A stretch of 48,439 nucleotides of DNA from Lingula anatina (taxonomy: Eukaryota > Brachiopoda > Lingulata > Lingulida > Lingulidae): contig NW_019775903.1 in the NCBI RefSeq assembly GCF_001039355.2, positions 1 through 48,439 on the forward strand, in the 5' to 3' direction. A model generated the notes under the pieces. The model saw only the letters and a program-made list of their open reading frames with translations, made no database searches and was not told the origin of the DNA. Below, piece by piece: positions 1-10,454 of the stretch. A program made the translations under genes and the position numbers. Every line of letters begins with the position of its first letter. Position 1 is the first letter of the stretch.

Positions 1-91
1 CATACTCACCAAATAAATATCAGTTAATTTGTGTTTAAAAAATTAAGATAAGCAAGGAAGTAAAATTTGGTTAACATGTTCAATGTCTCAC

Positions 92-2077
92 CTGTTGTGG
101 AAAGTAATAACAGCAGAAAAGGCTCTACATAATATACGGTAACACATGAGACTGACATACTGGTTGAGTATCTTCTTAAACCTAGATTGGAAAAAAAAAA
201 TTTATAATCCATGCACATCACACTGTCACTAAATGTTTTAATTATATCTTACAGGCTATAGCTGTTACCCTAGTCTACTGACCTGTGTATTGTGCATCAA
301 AATACATCATGGGACTTACCTGTTCTTTGGTAAATATCCAATGAAGGCTGTACTAATAATCAACCATGCAATACCAATTACAGCTAATATTATTCTGAAA
401 AGTAAAATATATAAGGAATTCAACTTGAATTTCAAGCAAATCACATATACATATAATATCTGTATTACTTTTGAGCATAAAAATAATATGCTTCAATGGT
501 AGGACACATAGCTCATATTCAAACTTTAACTAACTTATTTCCCTCCAATAAAGTAGAATTTTAACCAGCAGTATGATATACAATATTATTTTCCTTCATT
601 GACTGGACATAATGCATTATGACTGATAAAGGCAGATTATGATATGCATGCAATATTAGTAGAGCATTTATCTTGATTCAACTGACTGTTTCATTCACCT
701 AGACAATGAATGACCAACATACCTGAATGGCAACAAGAAAAGGTATCTAACATAAACCCCTAAGCCCCAAAGGACAGTCAGGCGAACACTGAAAAGACCA
801 AAAAATTCAGTTTCTGATTAAGCACTCTTGACTTTTCACAATGCTACAGTTTTTATTTAAGTTCTCTTAATTTCCCAAGGACAAAAAACAATCTACTTCA
901 AAAAACTTCCAATTAATAATGGAGAGAAGTTCAGGCAAAAGAAAAAAATATTCCCAGTATTAAACAGAACATTAAGTTACCCTATTTAACTGACATATCT
1001 TACCAAAATGTTTACCCTATTTAACTGGGTATCTTACAAAAATGTTTACCCTATTTAACTGACATATCTTACAAAAGTGTGCACACATAACTTACCTCAG
1101 ATATTGATAGTTGTTGTTTGTTCTGGACAACAAATTCCATGAAGGAAGCTCTAAAATGTATAGATAAATGCCATCAAAAAGCATTCCATAATGACATTAC
1201 CTCTTTAAATATCCAAGGCCATTTAAGACTTAAAAGTAAAAAATATAACAACATATCTTTTGGAAGTTTTCTGGAAAATCAATAATGGAAAATGCTTTCT
1301 GAATACTAGACTAAGTGTAGTACACAAATGTTATAAATACTGCCAAATATTTACCTTCAGAACTAAAACATTTTGTTACTTCATCTTCAATTATGGCCTG
1401 TAAAACAAATGAAAGTAACTTCTAAGCTTTTGAGAATATATAGCTGATCTGATGACTCAGTTTGACAATTAAAACACAACATACATGATTGTTTTAGTTT
1501 TAGACAAAGTAGGCCTTTTCAGACAACTATGAATAAGTTACAGATCCTCTACATGAATAACCAATAACCATGCACTACAAGTACATAATTCATTTGCTGA
1601 AATGTGTACTGCAGTAAGGTGTTTGGCAGGGTTGGATTGGGCAAGGGCTGGCTTCAGAGAGAAGTTTGGGTATTTTCTTACCTAATTAACCTTTCAAATA
1701 TGAAATGCTCATTTTTGAAGAACATCGCTGACAATATTTTAAAACTGCATGAGATAAAGTAGTGATTTCTTACACACAATTGCATTTGTGTTTAAAAAAT
1801 ATACCATCCTCCCTTATATTATCCTAGTTTGTTTGACTGATAAGGAAAGACTTACCTCTACACCACTTTTACAGAAGTACATTGTATCTGTGAGTTGAAA
1901 TTCTCTCTGCATGGTCTCTACAGAACGGACGTTGGAGATTCTGATTCCTTCGGAAGCTCTTAGTGGCATCTCTCTCTCTATCACATGCATTCCTTAAAGC
2001 AGAATTTGCAACAAAGTGAAATACATTCCAAATGAATATTACTATAAACTAAAAGGTTACCATTATGAGTCTTATAG

Positions 2078-2127
<50 letters not shown>

Positions 2128-5100
2128 ACAAGTACATGCATGTGTGTGTGTATACACACCTACATATGTGTATCTCATATAAGCTTCACTTCAGAAAAAG
2201 CATTTTAGTCAGGCTTTGAACACTGGAAATAAATTCAAAGAATGAAGTGGAAGTAACTCCAAATGTTTCAGTCATGGTGACATTCACGTACATAGTACTT
2301 GTTCACATTGTGCCCTATATGTCACCGTTAAGCATTATCAGATAATGATACTGAAAATAAACATTGGAGATAGCTGCATGTCTGTAGTAAAACTTCCTAA
2401 GCAGACATTTACTAAGTGGTTTTATTAATAGTACATGTCCCCCACACCAAACAAAAAAAAGATAAAAAAGAAACAAAAACAGCATAGCTGTCAAATGTAC
2501 AGACAAAAAAGCAAGAAGTGATTCACAAAAAAGGTTACTTAGTTGATATGAGGCAACATTATAAAAAGCTCAACAAGGTTATCACCACCAATTTTCATAA
2601 ACCACTATTTCATTACCTGATTCCTCAGACTGAACACAACCATTCCCAGACGGTGCTTTTTTGTCTTCCTCACCAGCATGACCATCTTCTCCTAATTCCT
2701 TACCGGTTTGTTCCTCTGCAGAATCCTGAATAAACCCTTGTTTGTGCTCTATCTTTTGTCGTCCATACTGAAAAATATCCCATATACCAAGTAAACACAA
2801 TGCAAACAAAGTTAATCACTTACAATATTAAAAGGTTTTACTTTTCTTCAGCTTTTCATCTTAAGAAAGAATTTCTAAAAAAGGCTAAAATTATTAGCAT
2901 CTATCAACACAAGTGGTTTGGCTGCTGTAGATTTCACTTTCAAGGTCAAAATAAATGATTTCAAGAAGTAATCAGAAATCATTTTGCAAGTGTTTTAGAT
3001 TCTTGTCAGTCGCGATTTGATAATACTTACATGACGGGTAAGTTTTGACCCTGATAGTGATATACCAGGGTTAGTTTATAAAGGGTTACTGGGGTCTACT
3101 GCTAACAATTAAACCCAGTTATTATATAAACTGCAACTTATAAAGAATCCCTGGCAATTTAGCCAAATGCTAAAACTAACTTAAATTGGCTAAATGAAAT
3201 AGGGCTGATTCGACTTATTTTAGTCAATTTTAAACCATTTGGAGAAAAAAATGAGGAAAACGTAGCAATTTGGCTAAATGAAAAAAATTGCTAACGCCAC
3301 CCCAGAATCCTCGGTTTGTCATATCATTTCATCCTAGGACATGTACAATTTAACACAAAAAGTGAAAACATCTTTCCAAGACTACACAAGGCCAGGGTGT
3401 CAAATCAACAACTGTATCATAATTTGATCATGCTTCTGTCACTCTGCCCTGCTTATTCCATGCATGCACTCACATGTGGCACTTTCTTTGGGTCCAGATA
3501 GATAAAACTGTTCTACAGAGTAATTCATGAATTTTTCTGTTTAACTCATTATCGCAGGTTGAACATTTACTTTTTCTTTTGGACTTCTCCAACTGACTGA
3601 GTGCACACACTAAGACAAAAGAAAGCTTTCTTTTAAATGGAAATAATAACAGAACAAAATCAAGTATTTCAAGACAGGACAACATCTTTAAATAAAACAT
3701 ATCTAATTTAGTCTTACACAAAAAAAGTGGTCTTAAATGAATATATATATATACTATAATTTTTATAGGTCTATAATTTTTAAGGATTTCTGAAAAATCT
3801 GTGTGGTATGTATTTTTGCGGCAAAACTCTTTGTGCTCTCCCTTCAACTTGCATACACCATATGAAATAACATCTAATTTAAAAAATCTGAAAAACAAAT
3901 CAGGAAAATAAAAAAAAAACTGCACATCTGTCCTAAATTCCAAAGTAAGTAAAAACCACTGGTGACAGCGTCTCACAAATCACACCCTGCCAATGACACT
4001 TTCAATCCTCTTCAATATCACAAAACTTATCTTCATTATATAGCAATGAGACATTATTTATAAACTGTATGAAAGTACTCCCCACCCTCACCCCACCCTT
4101 TCTTTAATGCAGTTATGTTGACTTAATCAGTTCTGCCATTCACATGAATGGGACTGGCAATTTAATGGTTTTTTGATGTGCTTATAAGAAACTTCAAACA
4201 CTGAAAAACCTGAAAGCAAATTGCAAAACTGATTTATTTGAATATAAAAGATACTCACCAAAATCACCACATCACTGAATTAAGAATAGCATTTAATCAA
4301 AGATTTCCAAGTTTGGGAGCACAAAGCATAAGTACCATTTGACCTTCAAGCTTCATGTTACAGGGAGCATTTTTTTCTCTTTGTCTGAAAGTATCCCTGA
4401 ACACTCCTTACTATTCACAAAATTTGTTTATGTATCACAAGCCTAGACTTCATGTTATTTCTTCACAGGTGGATAATTTCACAAGAGGCAGGAGCATTCT
4501 ACACTGTGGGCATCACACCTGTCTTTGTCTTTTAGTTTCATTTCCAGACATGGCAAAACTGTCAGTCCTACTGGTCATGATCAATTGAAAATGCTGTCTG
4601 ACCAATTACAATGGTTAGCTATCAGTCCTTTGGACGAACAAGGGTTTTCTGACAAGTATAAAACTAATTCTGAATAATTCTGACTTAGACTTATAATACT
4701 AATATAATCCTTACTGAGGAATCAAAAGGAGAAAAGCTGCACTTGGTTATTTTTCTCCTTTTTAATACCTTTTGTTTGGAGAATTCCCTGCTTTTGCTTT
4801 TACATGCACTGTCATTGGCTTTTTATTGCATCACAGCAATCACGTATCCATTCTATCTATGCATGACCTCTTTCGTTGCCAAGCATGCAACCTTGTATTA
4901 ACAAGGCCAGGGCAAATGTACTGCTAAATTATGACAACTGACTCTTCTCTCAAGATAAATTATTCATATACTAGTAGTAGGCCAAGATAGTGACACCTGA
5001 CTTGAAAAGGTACACAGACATTCCATTATTTGCATCTTTTTGGAGTAAGAAACAACAGTGTTGAACAGACTAATGGAAGTTATCATTGCTAGTTACAGAT

Positions 5101-6034
5101 TTTAATTACCATTATTATTTTATCAGATTATGATAGCCCGGAGTCCTGAACAGAAAGCTGTTTGCATGCAAATGAGATACAGATACCATAACATTGAAGT
5201 GGTTAGCATGATTCATGTACTCTCATTTGGACTACAATCAGTAATAGCATTTGCGCTCTTTGGTAATTAAATCAAGAAAACAAAAAACTGGTTCAGATAT
5301 AATTTTCAAACTTGCATGAATAATGATCAGCAACAATTCCTACTGTTGAACAATGAAAATGAGTTTGTTTTTTCTAATATATATTGTTATACTGATGGAA
5401 CGCCTAGAAAGTGAGCAACACTGACCATCAAACTTTATTAACCATAGTTTATAGGGGTCGAGGTTATAGTACTGACTTTATATTACTTGTTGGTTAACAC
5501 AAAAAAGAGGTCATTTAAAATAGAATCATTGTAATTTTCTGGGTGAAAAAGCAACCCAAACAGATTCATGTTATATTATTGTGATTTTCTGGGCGAAAAA
5601 GCAACCAAATAAGACTCACGTTTTCAAATTTTCTTGGAGATGAGCCCCAAAACTCTTATCCATTGGGATACCCCCCCTCCCCCCCAGCCCTTCCCAACCA
5701 TCATAAACGACCTTATCACCTAAGGTCCTTGCAAACTTAAAAAGTCAGTAGAAACACTGATATAATAATTATGAAATTATATAAACAAAAATTTCAGGAC
5801 CAATACATATTTTTGTGCAACTTGATCCAAATTTTCCCTTGACCTCTGACTACAAGTTGAGACAGTTCAGGTTACGTGTACTTAACTTACCTCAAATATT
5901 TTTAGGAGAACCTGTACATATTTCTTCCTAATTCCTACAGATTGACCTACAGATGCCAACACAACAACCAAAAGAATACCCAATGCTGCCGGAGCAAAAA
6001 GGATTGCCGCAGCAGTTATCAACAACTGCTCCAT
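92..6034 (-). CDS. GPAT3/4: Glycerol-3-phosphate acyltransferase 3/4-like, 5' part (eight exons, gene leaves window on the left)
   Basis: Family role: ER membrane enzyme that transfers an acyl group from acyl-CoA to sn-glycerol-3-phosphate, the first step of glycerolipid and triacylglycerol synthesis. Coding exons on the minus strand, 5' to 3': 5891-6034, 2617-2767, 1856-1992, 1355-1397, 1096-1150, 723-788, 320-394, 92-181. All have GT-AG borders and phases join without a shift, giving about 253 residues. Visible in order: an N-terminal hydrophobic segment (residues about 5-30) followed by GIRKKYVQVLLKIF; an acidic, variable linker (49-98); FQLTDTMYFCKSGVE with EDEVTKCFSSE; LPSWNLLSRTNNNYQYL; two hydrophobic segments (about 178-198 and 200-220); and LMCYRILCRAFSAVITFHN. 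These match the vertebrate GPAT3/GPAT4 N-terminal half block for block, recalled from memory. The acyltransferase HxxxxD motif would lie in the next exon, outside the window. The first intron (2768-5890) is the longest. The start ATG at 6034 precedes the hydrophobic segment as in the family. GPAT3 and GPAT4 cannot be told apart here. Confidence 0.93.
977..1077. repeat. Short tandem repeat, three units
   Basis: Three diverged copies of a unit of about 37-42 bp containing TTACCCTATTTAACTG and TATCTTAC-AAAATGT, in the GPAT3/4 intron just downstream (on the minus strand) of the exon at 1096-1150. Confidence 0.75.
2080..2126. repeat. (TG)n microsatellite
   Basis: About 23 TG units in a GPAT3/4 intron, followed by a mixed TG/CATG tail. 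Confidence 0.95.
5528..5622. repeat. Tandem duplication, period 50 bp
   Basis: ATTTTCTGGGTGAAAAAGCAAC and neighbouring bases recur 50 bp on as ATTTTCTGGGCGAAAAAGCAAC with several changes. It lies in the first GPAT3/4 intron. Confidence 0.75.
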
Positions 6035-6351
6035 AACTGCTTGGCTTCGGCTGTTCCATATGCACTCCGTATAAACTGTGTCAAGGTCACGGACATAGGC
6101 TGTCTATCTACATTATTATCATATTTATCATATCGGATTTGGTTTAGAAAAGTATTTTGTGCCCAAACAGTGAGTTTCAATAGATAAAAAAAAACATTAT
6201 AAAAAAGAATATTACAGCATGCTGGGATTTGGGTATGAATGTCTTTTTCCGAAATAAAGCCTCGGATTCGCTTTTACCAAGGCGCCCTATACAGTAATGA
6301 ATGCTTGTTTTACTCGAAACGAGACTGTACTGAAGCTGGAGCGGACCCAAG
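6035..6351. promoter_or_regulatory. Head-to-head (bidirectional) promoter between GPAT3/4 and ATP5ME
   Basis: The two start codons are only 317 bp apart and diverge, so both 5' UTRs and core promoters must share this stretch. It contains GCATGCTGGGA at 6217-6227, whose reverse complement TCCCAGCATGC is the core of the ZNF143/Staf site. It also contains AAGATGGCG at 6349-6357, a YY1-type element overlapping the ATP5ME start codon. Both motifs are typical of TATA-less housekeeping promoters in animals. No clear TATA box is seen. That the promoter works in both directions is inferred from spacing. Confidence 0.6.
6217..6227 (-). promoter_or_regulatory. ZNF143/Staf-like motif
   Basis: Minus-strand TCCCAGCATGC matches the core of the ZNF143 binding consensus. 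It lies 183-193 bp upstream of the GPAT3/4 start codon and 125-135 bp upstream of the ATP5ME start codon. Position in a divergent housekeeping promoter supports it; binding is inferred. Confidence 0.4.
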
Positions 6352-6357
6352 ATGGCG
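6349..6357 (+). promoter_or_regulatory. YY1-like element overlapping the ATP5ME start codon
   Basis: AAGATGGCG matches the YY1 core in the orientation commonly found just downstream of transcription starts and around start codons of housekeeping genes. Here it includes the ATG at 6352. Confidence 0.4.
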
Positions 6358-7660
6358 AAGCAGTACACGGCCCAGAAACTTACCTACCAAAAACCGCCAT
6401 TGCCGGCTCCAAAGTCAATTTCCCCAACAATTAAGGTAAGAATTCCTTAACAAAGTATTTTTGAGTTTTTACTGATTATAACTTTTACGATGACATTATA
6501 TTTTTCAGGGTTTATTGCATTAGCAAGTCTTGAGTTTTAAGATCTGCATCGTAGCTCTGATACTGATAGTTTAACCTATAAAACTACTGGTAATTTCATT
6601 AGAAATCAGCTTCACGTACATAATATCATAATATGGGCATTTTACAAAATTGGCCTTTATGTTTAACTACTATCATTGAATGAGCATTATAAGTTAGAGT
6701 TTTCAAATTCAGTTGTAACTTTTAACTATAAGCAGTTCTTTTTCACCGAGATTTTGGTTCCATTTTGTTCAGGGATTGTTGTATGATAGTGGATTGTTGT
6801 TATATCAGTGAAAATTATATCAGTGAAATCATAGACATGGAGATTAAGTCTGCCATGATTTACCCAGATAAGACTTGGGTTTTTTTCAATAAATGGATTT
6901 AGTTATTATTATTATGTTTTTTTTAACAGTTTGGAAGATATGCTGCCTTATTATTAGGAATAACTTATGGTTATATGCGCCATAGTAAGTAAATTATCAC
7001 TTACAGTTTTGAATGAAACTTACTACCACATGTGGTTCAAATGTATAATATTAAAAAGAAAAAGAAAGTCTTCATTTATTTCAGTAAATATGCACATTAG
7101 TTAAGTTCAGAAAAATGAATGATTTATAAGAGTTTGAAGTGAAAAGATGTATCAAAGCTGAGCACTGGAGACTTGATGTTTATCTGACTTTTCATTCATT
7201 GATGAGTAAAAGAAAGTTATTTTGAAACCTGGGATTGTTCTGAATAGTCTCAGTGGATATTTTTACTTTTGCAGATTATTTATTGAAAAAAGAAGCAAAA
7301 ATTATGGCTTATGAAAAACCACGGCTTCAAGCGAGGAAGGCACAGCTTCAGCTTCAGAAACAAAGGGAAGATTGGAGTAAGATATTCTTTTTTTCCTTAA
7401 CAGTTGTAAAATTTGTTCACTGATGTACTTGGAAATACACTTGTAGTGAAATTATACTTTCAACAGCATTTTAAAAAATATTTAAGTTAGACAATATCAT
7501 TATGAAAAGGATATTTTATGAATATAAGGAAAACAAAAACATTCAAAATCATGTTTTTCTTCAAATTACAGTCGCAATGATGAACTTAGCAAAGGAATGT
7601 ACTGTAACACCCAAGAACCCCAACCCTCCAGACAACATCAAGCATATGCTAATAACATAG
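6352..7660 (+). CDS. ATP5ME: ATP synthase subunit e, mitochondrial (four exons)
   Basis: Small single-span inner-membrane subunit of the F1Fo ATP synthase membrane sector; in the family it supports dimerisation of the enzyme with subunit g. Exons: 6352-6435, 6930-6984, 7275-7376, 7572-7660. All introns are GT-AG and the phases join to 109 residues plus TAG. The core ISPTIKFGRYAALLLGITYG matches the animal subunit e signature, and G38-I-T-Y-G42 is the GxxxG motif used for helix packing. A basic, coiled-coil-like tail follows (KKEAKIMAYEKPRLQARKAQ). At 109 aa the protein is longer than the roughly 70-aa mammalian subunit: about 20 extra residues at the N terminus and an extended C terminus ending near KHMLIT. 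The ATG at 6352 is the first in the exon and is followed by an open frame. A polyadenylation signal AATAAA lies at 7967-7972. Confidence 0.92.
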
Positions 7661-7966
7661 ATTGGACTTTACTGGGAATGGTACATCTGTTACATTGTCA
7701 GTTAGACTTGAAGTTAACACATTAGAATGCTAGTAGAATGACAATGTTAAGAACACCTGTATGGCATGATTGCTGAATCACATCTGAAATGGCACCACAA
7801 CAGTGAAAAACAAGACACATGGTTGGTTTGTGCACCTAATAGAATTTGACAACTGAAGTTTTCTTTTGTAGTTGAATTTGATTGAAGTCCTCATTTCAGA
7901 GAACATTAATTATTAAATGGTTGCTTTATTTCCATATGTATGGACTTTGTGGTTGTTGGATGATAG

Positions 7967-7972
7967 AATAAA
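7967..7972 (+). terminator. Likely ATP5ME polyadenylation signal
   Basis: A canonical AATAAA about 310 bp downstream of the ATP5ME stop codon, the first one in this direction. It would give a 3' UTR of roughly 330 bases. Confidence 0.5.
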
Positions 7973-9184
7973 ATGATATCAAGTTTCACTGTTGATATTT
8001 GTTTTATATTGCACAAGGATCGGTGCAGAGCATGAAATTACTACTTCATGTGCAGTTGAAAAAAATTTCAGAAGAGCTATCCCCCCCCCCCCCCTTTCTA
8101 ACGAACATGTGATATTGAGAAAAATTGTGCATGCCTTTACTAGTAATCAAAATGCATCTCAGGTAGAGGTGGGGTACACAGATAAATCTCCATCATCCAG
8201 ATATAGCTTTGATCAACTGTCAGTTGTTTAACCTCCACCCCTAAATCATGTTGCCTGCCTTCAATTAAGGTGCATACCAAGGTTGAGGTGGGGTAAGGTA
8301 ATTTCTTTGGTCCAAATATCCCTTTGATGAACTGTCAGTTTTACCCCACATCTACCTAGGGATGCACCTTGGGCCTTAAATGGAATTAACAAAGCACAGA
8401 CTGGTAATGGGTTCTTCATTACAGAAGTGATCCTAAAACCTTATTATGTATGTGTTATTGAAATTCTACATGATAAAAAATACTGATTATACAGACATAC
8501 AATAAAAGTGCGTGCCTCAAGTCTTCATTATTTCTCGTTTTTTTACTGATCAATAACCAGGTACAACTTCCTTTTTTTCTGCCTCAAGGGAGATCATACT
8601 TAAAGGTACATACAAACCGAGCATCGGTGGAGCATGGATCCCCAGTAACACATGTAAACCACTTCTACTAGTTTCTTACAAGACTCAAATAAATTTGACA
8701 TGCCAAGGGATAAACTGAACAGATCACTCGATCAGCCATAAAAGAGCTTTAGACTGTTCCTTTCTTTAAATTTTTTGTCGGAAATTTAACCTACTTTCAT
8801 GACCTACTTTTCTGCCCCATTGACATACAGCATAGCATGCTAGCAGAAAAATCCGTTCAAATATCATTTTTGGGTAAAATTAAAGCCTTTTGGTAATTCT
8901 CTTAGTTATACTACTTGAAACTGTATGCTGACATCTGGTCGGTTTTTGTGACAAAAAAGTTACTTTGTATGCATCTTTTAATATGAACCCTGAATTTTGT
9001 TATGGATACAAAATGCAATTGTTTCACTCCAATGCTTAAGAGACAGTACCTCAAATCAAAGTTAAGCAAAGTAAAGCACTTAAAATCTTTTGACAATGTA
9101 CAGAAGGCAGCACAACAGTTAAAAACAAGCTAGTCCAGACCCAGCTAGCCCTGTCACTAAGAGTCCAATTTTATGTTTAAAATA
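7973..9184. other. Intergenic region between ATP5ME and the ASB-like gene
   Basis: The two genes converge here. The region holds a C14 run (8081-8094), the foldback element at 8161-8357, and a possible minus-strand polyadenylation signal ATTAAA (8977-8982) for the ASB-like gene. No further gene was recognised; short open frames here look random. Confidence 0.6.
8161..8357. repeat. Foldback/direct-repeat element
   Basis: The outer arms AGGTAGAGGTGGGGTA (8161-8176) and TACCCCACATCTACCT (8342-8357) are inverted copies with one mismatch. Inside, a segment with CTTTGATCAACTGTCAGTT and a GGTGGGG start recurs as a second diverged direct copy with CTTTGATGAACTGTCAGTT, about 120 bp on. The structure looks like a small foldback element that was tandemly duplicated. 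No target-site duplication was identified. Confidence 0.45.
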
Positions 9185-10441
9185 TCAGAACATATCACAT
9201 TCTTTCAACATGATGTAGTCTCTAAGGTGCTGCTCCAGTGGGAGTTTTGTCACACCAAAGCCTATGTTACAGCCCAGTTGCCTGCGAATGTGAAGACGGG
9301 TGAGGTGCTGGAGACTGGGGATGCCTTCCTGGTGGGCCAGCACCCAGCGGTATAACCCAGGACTGTTACTCTGCAGAAAGTGCATCTCCTGGCCCAGCCA
9401 CTCCTGTCCAGCCACTGTCAGAGTTTTGATGATGAAAAAGAATCTGTTTATGACAAGGCTGCAAAATATTTTGGGCCAGCTATCTGAGTAGAAGTGATTA
9501 AGGGCTGTAACATCTATGGATTTTATGACCGGGACAAAGATGCAGCGTAATGACTCCGGATCTATTTCGTGGTAGAAAAGAAGATGGTTCAAGATAACAT
9601 GGAGTTCGTCAGAAAATTGTGTTTTCAGGACATGTTCTACGATGTGAAATAGAACCCCAAAGGGATTTTCACACACTTGCAAGCCATTAGGGAGTTCTAC
9701 ATCAAATATTTCCTTCATCAGTAGAAAGGCAATACTAATCTTGCCAGCTTCTAAAGCTCTGAACAGTGGGGTGGTGCCATTGTTGTCCACAATGCCATAT
9801 TTGGCTTTATGATGGAGGAGTAATTCTACACACTCATAGCCCCCAGCATCACACGCAGCATGCAGTGGAGTGGCCCCATCCTTATCTTGCGCATTTATGT
9901 CAGCTCCGTAGTGATCTATTAACAGTTCAACAATTTGATCAAAGTCATTTCTAGCAGCAATATGAAGTGCCATTTCTCCTTTGGCATCTCTGCTGTTCAA
10001 GTCTGCACCATTGCTAAGGAGGATTTCTGCACACTCTAATGCTCCTGCTGTCACAGCTTGGTGTAATGGCATCTGTCCTGTTTTATTCCCTTCATTTACA
10101 TCGGCTCCTGCCTGGACTAGCATTTGAAGGCAAACCTCATGCCCCTGCTCTGCTGCCATGATCATGGGGGTGGTATCTGACCATTCTGCATTATATCTAA
10201 AGTTAACCCCAGCTTGAAGAAGATGGAGAACACAGTCAGCATAACCTTTTGATGAAGCCAAAAGTAAAGCTGTGAATCCATCTTTGCCACAGACAGCATC
10301 CTTGTATTCTTCATCCTGGACTATTATGTCAAGGTCTGATAAACGTCCATTGGCTGCAGCCTCAACCAGTTCTTTGCCTTTGTTTTTAGCATTTTGCCTT
10401 TCTTTGTCCCTCTTCAAAATTTTGGACTTCAAATTACCCAT
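9185..10441 (-). CDS. Ankyrin repeat and SOCS box (ASB) family protein
   Basis: ASB proteins are substrate receptors of Cullin-5 ubiquitin ligases: ankyrin repeats bind the target and the SOCS box recruits Elongin B/C and Cul5. The coding region is one uninterrupted exon of 418 codons. Residues 1-20 are basic (MGNLKSKILKRDKERQ). Residues about 22-250 hold six clear ankyrin repeats plus a degenerate first one, e.g. GATPLHAACDAGGYECVELL. Residues 376-411 form the SOCS box (SLQHLTRLHIRRQL, then VTKLPLEQHLRDYI). The conserved BC-box Cys is Thr, and the Cul5-box LPLP is LPLE. MGNLKS fits the N-myristoylation rule MGxxxS. Start choice: a good acceptor (tctttttcag) lies 13 nt upstream, so the 5' UTR continues in an upstream exon; the frame stays open further upstream but that stretch is probably intron. 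I cannot assign an ASB number. Confidence 0.9.
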   Translation of the reverse strand: MGNLKSKILKRDKERQNAKNKGKELVEAAANGRLSDLDIIVQDEEYKDAVCGKDGFTALLLASSKGYADCVLHLLQAGVNFRYNAEWSDTTPMIMAAEQGHEVCLQMLVQAGADVNEGNKTGQMPLHQAVTAGALECAEILLSNGADLNSRDAKGEMALHIAARNDFDQIVELLIDHYGADINAQDKDGATPLHAACDAGGYECVELLLHHKAKYGIVDNNGTTPLFRALEAGKISIAFLLMKEIFDVELPNGLQVCENPFGVLFHIVEHVLKTQFSDELHVILNHLLFYHEIDPESLRCIFVPVIKSIDVTALNHFYSDSWPKIFCSLVINRFFFIIKTLTVAGQEWLGQEMHFLQSNSPGLYRWVLAHQEGIPSLQHLTRLHIRRQLGCNIGFGVTKLPLEQHLRDYIMLKECDMF

Positions 10442-10454
10442 ATTGTAAAGGTGT
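10442..10454 (-). other. 5' UTR start of the ASB-like coding exon (splice acceptor)
   Basis: On the minus strand a pyrimidine-rich tract ends in AG at 10455-10456, and the exon begins ACACC, 13 nt before the ATG. This implies at least one upstream non-coding exon. A candidate donor (CAG|GTACTTG) sits at 11987 with an exon-like stretch above it (11988 to about 12200), but this pairing is only a suggestion. Confidence 0.45.

Noticed and set aside
1981-2219. Overlapping small frames across the (TG)n tract
   Set aside because: Repeat-encoded Cys-Val and His-Thr runs are microsatellite artefacts, not genes.
2582-2809. 75-codon frame around GPAT3/4 exon 2 as a separate small gene
   Set aside because: It is exon 2 (2617-2767) plus flanking intron. 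Splice sites and phase tie it to exons 1 and 3.
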